From the NCBI GenBank assembly GCA_007280915.1, contig QYQL01000082.1, positions 1-33,270 of the forward strand: a stretch of 33,270 nt of DNA, given 5' to 3'. The translations under genes were made by a program, and so were the position numbers. A model generated the notes under the pieces. It did not search any database and had not been told where the DNA came from. It saw only the letters and a program-made list of their open reading frames with translations. Numbering within the stretch: position 1 is the first letter of the stretch; each line of letters begins with the position of its first letter. This DNA comes from Verrucomicrobiaceae bacterium. Lineage in GTDB: Bacteria > Verrucomicrobiota > Verrucomicrobiia > Chthoniobacterales > Terrimicrobiaceae. Of the stretch, positions 26,934-33,270 are shown in pieces.

Positions 26934-27242
26934 ATGAAGAAGACTTTTCTATTGCGCGTTCCGGACAAGGAGGACGTGCGGGTCGTGGAGGCGATTAAGG
27001 TCACGGTTGCGAAGTATGTGAAGCGGGAGCGCCGGAAGACGCTGCCTGACGGGGTGGATTTCTGGGATTTCCGCTGCAAGGTCGGGCTGGACAGCCAGAC
27101 CGCCGCCGGCACGCATCTCACAGGAGTTCCGAAGGCGATTGATGCTGTGGCCCTGGCCGGCGGAGATGAGGTTTATGTGGAGGTTCTGGCCTGTCCCGAA
27201 CACCGCGCAAAGAAACCGCCTTATCAACGGGAGGAGTCGTGA
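26934..27242 (+). CDS. DUF6172 family protein
   Basis: The 102-residue protein matches the DUF6172 pattern: MKKTFLLRVPDKEDVRVVEAIK, then KVTVAKYVKRERRKTLPDGVDFWDFRCKVG, and VPKAIDAVALAGGDEVYVEVLACPEHR near the end. The function is unknown. The gene overlaps engB by the GTGA of its stop, and the two are probably one transcript. A short, basic, cytoplasmic protein next to a ribosome-assembly GTPase could be a helper in the same process, but this is only context. Confidence 0.88.
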   Translation: MKKTFLLRVPDKEDVRVVEAIKVTVAKYVKRERRKTLPDGVDFWDFRCKVGLDSQTAAGTHLTGVPKAIDAVALAGGDEVYVEVLACPEHRAKKPPYQREES

Positions 27243-27850
27243 AGATCATCAGCGCTGTCTTTCACTCCAGCTCGCCCGATCTGGCCACGTGCCCAGAGTC
27301 GGGCCTGCCGGAGTTTGCGTTCATCGGCCGGTCGAATGTCGGCAAATCTTCGCTCATCAACACGCTGACCCGCGAGGCGGGGCTTGCGAAGGTTTCGCGC
27401 GTTCCGGGAAAGACGCGGCTGATCAACTTTTTCACGATCAACAACACGTGGAGCCTGGTGGATCTTCCTGGCTACGGCTATGCGAAGGTCGCCAAGAAGG
27501 AGCGGAGCAGCTTCAGCTCGTTCGTGGCCGAATACCTCCGGCGCCGGCCCAATCTCCTGGGAACATTCGTGCTGATCGATTGCCGGCTCGGCCCGCAGAA
27601 GCTGGATTTGGAATTTCTGCACTGGATGGTCGGCTGCGGGCTGCCGTTTGTGATCGTTTTTACCAAAGCGGACAAGCTCACCGACAAGGCGGCGCAGAAA
27701 AATGTCGAGGCTTTCCTCGCCGCCATGCGGGAGATCAGCGAGGAGCAGCCCGCATTCGTCCTCACCTCCGCAAAACTTGAGACAGGACGTTCGGAACTCC
27801 TAGACCTGATTGCTTCCGCGATGGCGGAGGATGCGGAGTCTCCTGGCTGA
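27239..27850 (+). CDS. engB: Ribosome-biogenesis GTPase EngB (YihA/YsxC)
   Basis: This 203-residue TRAFAC GTPase has G1 GRSNVGKSSLIN, the switch/G2 region SRVPGKTRLINFF, G3 VDLPGYGYAK and G4 VFTKADKLT, with the EngB-specific order. EngB assists late 50S subunit assembly. The start is a GTG at 27239 overlapping the DUF6172 stop. The gene converges on the penicillin-binding protein gene with 9 nt between the stops. Confidence 0.97.
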   Translation: MKIISAVFHSSSPDLATCPESGLPEFAFIGRSNVGKSSLINTLTREAGLAKVSRVPGKTRLINFFTINNTWSLVDLPGYGYAKVAKKERSSFSSFVAEYLRRRPNLLGTFVLIDCRLGPQKLDLEFLHWMVGCGLPFVIVFTKADKLTDKAAQKNVEAFLAAMREISEEQPAFVLTSAKLETGRSELLDLIASAMAEDAESPG

Positions 27851-27859
27851 CGCTCTGGA

Positions 27860-29773
27860 TCAATTTTTTCCGACCCGGATGATATCGACCCAGATCGGAA
27901 GGGCGAGCGTGGCACCATAGCCGCCGGGGCGGATGGTGCGGGGTTGGTCGAAGCCGACCCAGACCCCGCAGGTGAGGTGCTGGTCGAAGCCGAGAAACCA
28001 GGCATCGACGAAGTTGTTGGTGGTGCCGGTTTTTCCCGCTGCGAACCCGCGGAGTCCGAGTTCGCGGGCGCGGGCGGCGGTTCCCCGGTCGATGACTTCT
28101 TCGAGCAGGGCGGTCGTCTGGCGCGTGGCGGCAGATTCAAAGACCGGCAGGCGTCCGTGTGTCGCCTTGTAGAGGATGTGGCCTTCGGCGTCGGTAACGC
28201 GCTCAATGAGATAGGGCTGGAGCTTCGTGCCTCCCGTGGCGAAGACCGTGTAGGCGGCGGTGAGATCCTTGAGATTCGTCTCGAACGCCCCGAGGCAGAG
28301 CGCGGGAAACCGGGGAGGATCGACCGAGAGGCCTGCACGGATCACGGCATCGGCCACATTGTCGAGTCCCGCACGGAGGCCGATCCGCACGGTCATCGTA
28401 TTCCTCGAATCGATGAGCCCCTCGCCGGACGGCTGCATCCCGCGGTATGTGCCGTCGGAGTTGGCGGGGCTGTATGCGCCGTATTTGGAGGGCATCTCTC
28501 CCGGGCCAAGCCGGTCGTCATTCACCCGCTCATTCGGCTGCAGTCCGCGTTGGAAGGCTTCCGCATAGACGAACGGCTTCACGGTGGACCCGATCTGGCG
28601 GCGTCCGAAGAGTGCCCGCTGGAACTTGCTCCTCCCGTAATCGCGGCCGCCAACGATCGCGCGGATCCCGCCTGTCGAGTTGTCCATCGCCAGGACTGCC
28701 GCCTGCAAATAGGGTGCGGATTTTTCCGCATCGAGAATCTGGGAGTCGAAGGATCCCGCCGGCGGATGCGGGTATCCCGGCTGCGCCTCGATCTCACGCA
28801 GCCTGCTGGAGACCGACGCCTCGGACGCCGTCTGCAGTGCCCCGTCGATCGTCGTGTAAATTTTCAGTCCGCCGCCATCCATCTGCCCGGGCTCGAGGAC
28901 CATGTCGAGATCGCGCAGGATGGCATCCATCGCCCAGTTGTCCTCCGGGGAGGTTTTTGTTTTTGGCGAGGTGACGAGCGGTTCGGATGAGGATTCGTTC
29001 TGCTGGGCGAGGGTGATGAGCCCGAGGTCGTGCATCCGCTTGAGCACGGTGTTCCGCTCCCGGAGCGCCCCCTGCGGGTTGTTGAGCGGGGAATACCGGT
29101 TCGGGCTCCGGATCAGCCCTGCGAGCGCCGCTGCTTCCTGCAGGGACAGCCGGGATGCCGGTTTGCCGAAATACGTCTGGCTCGCGGCCTCGATCCCGTA
29201 GGTGCCGGAACCGAAGTAAATCCGGTTCATGTAAGCCTCGAGGATTTCCTCCTTCGTCAGCTCGGTCTCGATCCGGAATGCGAGTGCCGCCTCGATGAGC
29301 TTGCGGTGGAAGTTTTTTCCGCCGAGGGGAAAGCTGTTGCGGGCGAGTTGCTGGGTGATCGTGCTCGCTCCCTCGCGGAATCCGCCGAGGAAGAGGTTGC
29401 GCACGACCGCGCGGGTGACCCCGATCGGGTCGACCCCGTGGTGCTGGTAAAACCGCGTGTCCTCGCGGCTGATGAGCGCGTTCACAAAATGATTCGAGAC
29501 CTTGTCGAACGGTACGACCACGCGGTTCTCACCCGCCAGCCGGCTGTAGAAGTTCCCCTTGTAGTCGTAAACGACGGACCGCTCGTCCATGTCGTGGATC
29601 GTCCGCAAATCGAACCGCAGGGCCCATGCGTAATAGCCCAGGGCAACGACCGTCCACAAAAGCAAGGTCACGATACCGAGACGAAAAAGCGCCTTGAGCA
29701 ACCAGTGCGAGCGCTTTCGTTTTGGCGGGAGTTTCCGCTTCGACCGCACGGGTTTTCGTTTCGCTCGCGACAT
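27860..29773 (-). CDS. Class A penicillin-binding protein (bifunctional transglycosylase/transpeptidase)
   Basis: The 637-residue protein has a very basic cytoplasmic tail, one membrane segment (about 30-50), a GT51 transglycosylase domain and a transpeptidase domain. GT51 motifs are EDTRFYQHHG (104-113, catalytic Glu), GASTITQQLARN (135-146) and RKLIEAALAFRIE. Transpeptidase motifs are STVK (396-399), SRN (456-458) and KTG (581-583). I start at ATG 29773 because GGGAGGA lies 6 nt upstream; the ATG four codons earlier lacks such a site. It builds and cross-links peptidoglycan at the inner membrane, which shows the host makes a conventional wall. It is divergent from the TPR gene. Confidence 0.95.
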   Translation of the reverse strand: MSRAKRKPVRSKRKLPPKRKRSHWLLKALFRLGIVTLLLWTVVALGYYAWALRFDLRTIHDMDERSVVYDYKGNFYSRLAGENRVVVPFDKVSNHFVNALISREDTRFYQHHGVDPIGVTRAVVRNLFLGGFREGASTITQQLARNSFPLGGKNFHRKLIEAALAFRIETELTKEEILEAYMNRIYFGSGTYGIEAASQTYFGKPASRLSLQEAAALAGLIRSPNRYSPLNNPQGALRERNTVLKRMHDLGLITLAQQNESSSEPLVTSPKTKTSPEDNWAMDAILRDLDMVLEPGQMDGGGLKIYTTIDGALQTASEASVSSRLREIEAQPGYPHPPAGSFDSQILDAEKSAPYLQAAVLAMDNSTGGIRAIVGGRDYGRSKFQRALFGRRQIGSTVKPFVYAEAFQRGLQPNERVNDDRLGPGEMPSKYGAYSPANSDGTYRGMQPSGEGLIDSRNTMTVRIGLRAGLDNVADAVIRAGLSVDPPRFPALCLGAFETNLKDLTAAYTVFATGGTKLQPYLIERVTDAEGHILYKATHGRLPVFESAATRQTTALLEEVIDRGTAARARELGLRGFAAGKTGTTNNFVDAWFLGFDQHLTCGVWVGFDQPRTIRPGGYGATLALPIWVDIIRVGKN

Positions 29774-29935
29774 GCTTCCTCCCATCTAGCCGAAAAATGC
29801 CCGATGCAAAACACGTTCCATCACATCACCTCAAGAAAGCCCTCTCCGGACACGCCAAACCCACTCGCAAAGAACGGTGCATTTGTTGCGTAAATAGTTT
29901 TGCAGAAGATTATTCTAATCCTGTAACTGTCTGCC

Positions 29936-30805
29936 ATGGCGTTTCAACAAGGCGGCCTTCGCGGCTTTTTCGGAGACAGGGTGTTTGGAAAGGAGAGGAT
30001 TTTTCTCTTTCTGGTTTTTCCTCCGCTCCTGCTTGCAACAATCGGCCTGATTTACGTGCAGGTGAAGCCTCCCGCGCGCCCGGCTCAGCGTTCCACAGAA
30101 CCCCAAGCCGTCCCTGTGGTCCGGACACCCGCCCTGACTCCTGTCGATTTGATGCGAAGCCTGGACGAGGCTGAAGCCATGGAAAAACAGGCGGTGGCAA
30201 GCGGTTCTCAAGAAGCCATTCAATCCGCCTGCACGGCCTTCGAGAAGATCGCGGCCAGCAATCCGGAGAGCGACCGCGCGTGGGGAGGTCTGGGACGATG
30301 CCTGAATGCGCAGCAGAAATACCCCGAGGCGCTCCATGCTCTCGATCACGCGTGCCGGCTGAATATCGTGGAGGCACGCCATTTCGGAGCCCGCGGAACC
30401 GCCCGCCGCGCGCAGGGCGATTTCCGTGGTGCCCTTGCCGACTACGGGGATTCGCTGCGCCTGAAATCCGGAGACCCGATGGTCTCCAACCTCATTCTGT
30501 TGCTCGCTCTCCAGATGGGCGACGAAGGGCTCTACTCGCAGAAGCTCAACGGCATCGCCAGGTCCCTGAGCAAAGCTCCCGACGCAACATGGGCGATTGC
30601 TGCGGTCGCGAGCGAGATGCGCGCGGGCAATTTTGAACTGGCGGCGGCCCTGCTCCGACAGGCCGGAGGAATCATGCCGGAAGCCCTGATTCAGAGCCTG
30701 CTCAAAGACCCCGTGTTCTCCGACAGGCGCGGACAGGATTTTCTCGAAAAATTCAGATCCGGGGCATTCGCGGGCACGGAACAGCCAGCGGCCGTTGGGA
30801 ATTGA
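29936..30805 (+). CDS. Membrane-anchored TPR protein
   Basis: The 289-residue protein has one N-terminal membrane segment (about 22-42, after a basic start), a proline-rich linker and a tetratricopeptide-repeat region. The TPR-like units are visible as CTAFEKIAASNPESDRAWGGLGRC, YPEALHALDHACRLN and FRGALADYGDSLRLKSGDP. A C-terminal part with LRQAGGIMPEALIQSLLKDP follows. The topology puts the repeats outside the cytoplasm (positive-inside), suggesting a scaffold at the envelope. It is not a known gene. It is divergent from the penicillin-binding protein and 21 nt upstream of terC, perhaps co-transcribed. Confidence 0.8.
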   Translation: MAFQQGGLRGFFGDRVFGKERIFLFLVFPPLLLATIGLIYVQVKPPARPAQRSTEPQAVPVVRTPALTPVDLMRSLDEAEAMEKQAVASGSQEAIQSACTAFEKIAASNPESDRAWGGLGRCLNAQQKYPEALHALDHACRLNIVEARHFGARGTARRAQGDFRGALADYGDSLRLKSGDPMVSNLILLLALQMGDEGLYSQKLNGIARSLSKAPDATWAIAAVASEMRAGNFELAAALLRQAGGIMPEALIQSLLKDPVFSDRRGQDFLEKFRSGAFAGTEQPAAVGN

Positions 30806-30826
30806 CCCGGCCGCCATTCTCCTGAG

Positions 30827-31810
30827 ATGTTTCAGGTGATGGATTCCCTGACACTGCTCTGGCTGATCTTCGCGGTGACAGTTCTCATCGTGTTCTCGCT
30901 TGATCTTTTTGTCGTCACCCACCGGCACTCCCCGGTCGGCGTGGCTTCGGCTCTCAGATGGACCGGGCTTTGGGTGACGGTGGCCTTGGCCTTCGGCGCG
31001 GCGATCTTCGCTCTGCACCCCCGAGGTCACGAGATCGCGATGCTCTATATCACCGGCTATCTCATGGAGTATTCGCTTTCGGTGGACAACCTGTTCGTCT
31101 TCATCCTGATTTTTTCGCTCATGGGGGTCCGCGAGGAGGCGCAGCCGAAACTCATCAAGCTCGGCATCTTTTTGTCGATCGTCCTCCGGATCGTCTTCAT
31201 CCTTTTCGGCGTGGCCCTGGTCCAGCACTTCCACTGGCTGATTTCCCTCTTCGGCGCGCTGCTGATCTGGACCGCGTGGAAAATGCTCACCTCGACGGAA
31301 GACGAAAAGATCGATCCCAAGGCGAACCCGTTTTACCGGATCGCGGCCCGTTTTCTGCCTCTCTATACAGGAGACCCTCTCACCCGGCGGCTTGTCGTGC
31401 GGCACGAGGGAAAACTCTGCATTACCCCCCTCTTCCTCGTCTTCCTGGTCATCGGAAGCACGAACGTGGTTTTTGCGCTCGATTCGATCCCGGCGATCAT
31501 GGGCATCAGCCAGGATCCGTTCGTCGTGGTGACATCAAGCGTCTTTGCGGTTCTGGGCCTGGGCTCGCTCTTCTTCGCCCTCCGGGGAGTCATGGCGATG
31601 TTCAAGTTCCTGCAGCACGGCGTGAGCATCATCCTCTTTTTCATCGGGGCAAAGATGATCGCCGACCTGTATCATCCTGTCGGCGAGTGGTTCCAGGCGC
31701 ACCTCTTTGTGCCCCTACTGGTCATCGCCGTCGTCCTCATCGTATCCATCGTTCTCTCGGTCTGGCACAACCGGCTTTCCCCCTCCGGCGGGGGAAACCC
31801 CCTTCTATGA
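30827..31810 (+). CDS. TerC/Alx family integral membrane protein
   Basis: The 327-residue protein has about nine hydrophobic segments and the two TerC signatures: GYLMEYSLSVDNLFVFILIF (acidic/Asn motif) and GSTNVVFALDSIPAIMGISQDPFVV. TerC/Alx proteins are linked to manganese export and metal homeostasis, and TerC originally to tellurite resistance. No yybP-ykoY-type leader is possible here because only 21 nt separate it from the TPR gene. It overlaps the OadG-like gene by ATGA and is thus translationally coupled to a sodium-pump gene pair. Confidence 0.95.
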   Translation: MFQVMDSLTLLWLIFAVTVLIVFSLDLFVVTHRHSPVGVASALRWTGLWVTVALAFGAAIFALHPRGHEIAMLYITGYLMEYSLSVDNLFVFILIFSLMGVREEAQPKLIKLGIFLSIVLRIVFILFGVALVQHFHWLISLFGALLIWTAWKMLTSTEDEKIDPKANPFYRIAARFLPLYTGDPLTRRLVVRHEGKLCITPLFLVFLVIGSTNVVFALDSIPAIMGISQDPFVVVTSSVFAVLGLGSLFFALRGVMAMFKFLQHGVSIILFFIGAKMIADLYHPVGEWFQAHLFVPLLVIAVVLIVSIVLSVWHNRLSPSGGGNPLL

Positions 31811-31950
31811 GCAACACCGTCTTCGGCCTCACCATGCTGGTCGTGGGAATGGGCGGCACCCTTGCCACGCTCTTCCTGATTACGATAGTCATCCGTGCGC
31901 TCCGCGCGCTGTTCCCGGTCCGGCCTGATGACAAGGAGGAAAAGAAATGA
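31807..31950 (+). CDS. Short OadG-like gamma subunit of a sodium-pump decarboxylase
   Basis: The 47-residue protein MSNTVFGLTMLVVGMGGTLA... has one membrane helix (about 5-33) and a charged C-terminal tail, RPDDKEEKK. OadG subunits are usually ~80-90 residues with the same single-helix plan, of which the G-x-T-x-L-V-V-G-M-G-x-T pattern is the hallmark. This one stops soon after the helix, without the usual proline-rich linker and metal-binding end. It overlaps the terC stop and, via ATGA, the oadB start. The association with OadB makes it real despite its size. Confidence 0.8.
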   Translation: MSNTVFGLTMLVVGMGGTLATLFLITIVIRALRALFPVRPDDKEEKK

Positions 31951-33113
31951 GCGATGCGATCCTGAGCGCGCTGGGCGCGCTGTTTGAGGGGGCTCGATTT
32001 ATGTTCACCCACGGCGGACCGAACCTCATCATGATCGCGGTCGCCTGCGTGATGTTCTGGCTGGCGATCGCGAAAGGTGTCGAGCCGCTGCTCCTTCTTC
32101 CGATCGGGTTCGGATGCCTTCTCGTCAACCTGCCGCTGAGCGAGGTGATGCAGGCGGATGGCGTGCTGAAGACGCTTTACGATATTGGAATCGGCAACGA
32201 GCTGTTCCCGCTGCTGATCTTTGTCGGCATCGGATCGATGACGGATTTTTCGCCACTTCTTGCGAACCCGCGTCTGCTCCTGTTCGGCGCCGCAGGGCAG
32301 CTCGGGATTTTCATCACGCTTCTCCTTGCGCTGGCGCTTGGATTTTCGAAAGAGGCGGCGGTCTCGATCGCGGCGATCGGCGCCTGCGACGGGCCGACGG
32401 TCATTTATGTTTCGAATATGTTTGCCGGGATGAACCGGATTCCGACCGCGATGGTCGGCGCGCTGGCGGTGGCCGCCTATTCCTACATGGCGCTCGTTCC
32501 GGTGATCCAGCCGCCGATCATGCGCCTGCTCACGACCCGCAAGGAGCGCGAAGTCAAAATGCCGAGCCCGAAGGGAAAGGTTTCAAAGGCGGCCCTCATC
32601 GCATTTCCCATCGTTGTCACGGTGATCACCGGCATCGTCGCGCCGAAAGGCCTTCCCCTCATGGGCATGATCATGCTCGGGAATTTCATGAAGGTCACCG
32701 GGGTCGTCCCCCGCCTTGCCTCGGCCGCCGAGAATGAGATCGCAAACATCTCGACGCTCTTTCTCGGACTCGCCATCGGCGGGACCATGGCCGGGCAGCA
32801 GTTCCTGACGCGCGAGACGCTCATGGTTTTCGGTCTCGGGCTCGTGGCGATCACGATCGACACGGCAGGCGGTATCCTCCTCGGCAAGCTCTGGTATCTG
32901 CTCTCGGGCGGGAAGGTGAACCCGCTCGTCGGAGCGGCTGGCATCTCCGCCTATCCGATGGCCGCGCGCCTCGTCCAATCCGAGGGCCAGCGGTGGAACA
33001 AAAACAACTACCTCCTCATGCATGCGATGGCAGCAAATACCGGCGGACAGATCGGATCCGTCATGGCCGCCGCCATCATGCTCTCGCTGCTCAAGGGGCT
33101 GGGGATCATTTGA
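31947..33113 (+). CDS. oadB: Sodium-ion-translocating decarboxylase beta subunit (OadB/GcdB/MmdB)
   Basis: The 388-residue multi-pass membrane protein is the beta subunit that decarboxylates carboxybiotin and pumps Na+ out. The key segment SIAAIGACDGPTVIYVSNM with the essential Asp (D148) is intact, as is the Asn/Ser motif AANTGGQIGSVMAA (N364, S371). GMANPRLLLFGAAGQLGIF-like features are present as ANPRLLLFGAAGQLGIF. Size fits the glutaconyl/methylmalonyl-CoA type better than the longer enteric OadB. The alpha (carboxyltransferase) and biotin-carrier subunits are not encoded upstream, and the window ends too soon to see downstream. So which carboxylic acid is used is unknown. The start overlaps the OadG-like stop. 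Confidence 0.93.
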   Translation: MSDAILSALGALFEGARFMFTHGGPNLIMIAVACVMFWLAIAKGVEPLLLLPIGFGCLLVNLPLSEVMQADGVLKTLYDIGIGNELFPLLIFVGIGSMTDFSPLLANPRLLLFGAAGQLGIFITLLLALALGFSKEAAVSIAAIGACDGPTVIYVSNMFAGMNRIPTAMVGALAVAAYSYMALVPVIQPPIMRLLTTRKEREVKMPSPKGKVSKAALIAFPIVVTVITGIVAPKGLPLMGMIMLGNFMKVTGVVPRLASAAENEIANISTLFLGLAIGGTMAGQQFLTRETLMVFGLGLVAITIDTAGGILLGKLWYLLSGGKVNPLVGAAGISAYPMAARLVQSEGQRWNKNNYLLMHAMAANTGGQIGSVMAAAIMLSLLKGLGII

Positions 33114-33270
33114 TGAGGCAATCCATGTAGGCAACGGTGTTGAAAGTGCATGCTAATAAGAAGCATAGGAATGCCTAAGGACTGCGATAAGATCGACCCA
33201 GGGAGCCTCGCGAGTGAGGGAGGCTCGCAACCATCGCAGGAGCTTGACGGTGCGCTGAGTGAGACGCAGA
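33114..33270 (+). other. Nested perfect stems after oadB, candidate structured RNA, truncated by window end
   Basis: No protein frame is credible. Three nested-type pairings are visible: TAGGCA (33128-33133) with TGCCTA (33172-33177), enclosing ATGCT (33150-33154) with AGCAT (33062 offset to 33166), a 5-bp hairpin. A second domain has CTGCGAT (33182-33188) with ATCGCAG (33233-33239), enclosing GAGCCTC (33203-33209) with GAGGCTC (33220-33226). The inner AGCAT spans 33162-33166. Such orderly stems suggest an RNA gene, a group II intron 5' part or a leader for the next gene; I cannot decide between them. No terminator T tract is seen. Confidence 0.4.

Noticed and set aside
29811-29893. A small open frame (MQNTFHHITSRK...) between the penicillin-binding protein and TPR genes
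   Set aside because: No ribosome-binding site, no homology I recognise, and it is only 27 residues in a promoter-sized gap.
29886-29916. TTGCGT and TATTCT as a promoter of the TPR gene
   Set aside because: The spacing of 19 nt and weak match make it unconvincing.
29915-31405. A 496-residue open frame opposite the TPR and TerC genes
   Set aside because: It crosses two convincing plus-strand genes and shows only low-complexity His/Arg/Asp-rich sequence.

Overview
The window looks like a GC-rich, Gram-negative bacterial chromosome segment. My best guess at phylum is Verrucomicrobiota. This rests on the gene repertoire and on the style of the intergenic repeats (palindromes with an ACAGGCG/CGCCTGT stem, and paired hairpins with a CTCTGT/ACAGAG loop), which I associate with that group from general knowledge. 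No rRNA is present, so the placement is inference. Genes are dense, and several junctions are 4-nt stop/start overlaps.

Layout. 1-468 is a non-coding mosaic. 469-4604 carries two minus-strand genes, a YyaL/DUF255 thioredoxin-domain protein and a secreted BNR (sialidase-fold) protein. Between and beside them lie palindromic elements, including a 141-bp miniature element with 20-bp terminal inverted repeats and a perfect 9-bp target duplication. 5365-6847 holds nuoA on its own, a Dabb-domain gene, the ribosomal pair rplU-rpmA and a tRNA-Leu(GAG). 6925-9873 holds a secreted hypothetical protein, a patatin-fold protein lacking both catalytic residues and an SDR lacking its catalytic tyrosine. 9988-14000 is the chaperone block dnaK-groES-groEL (minus strand). 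Divergent from it is fabV (enoyl-ACP reductase), followed by an EF-hand lipoprotein and a 48-residue charged protein.

16189-22022 is a four-gene minus-strand operon: a long acyl-CoA dehydrogenase, an ETF:quinone-oxidoreductase/FixC-like flavoprotein fused to an eight-cysteine ferredoxin-like tail, EtfB and EtfA. It reads as one electron-transfer route from an acyl-CoA-like substrate through ETF to a membrane acceptor. The ETF alpha subunit departs from the usual FAD-site motif, so this may be an uncharacterised ETF branch. A large GH63-like glucosidase lies upstream on the same strand.

24864-26669 is a compact accessory cassette: a VapB-like antitoxin, a PIN-domain toxin and a RhuM-family gene, each overlapping the next, behind a palindromic putative operator. 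It is followed by DUF6172 with engB, a class A penicillin-binding protein, a membrane-anchored TPR protein, and an overlapping operon of TerC, a very short OadG-like subunit and OadB. The last 150 bases contain nested perfect stems suggesting the start of a structured RNA cut off by the window edge.
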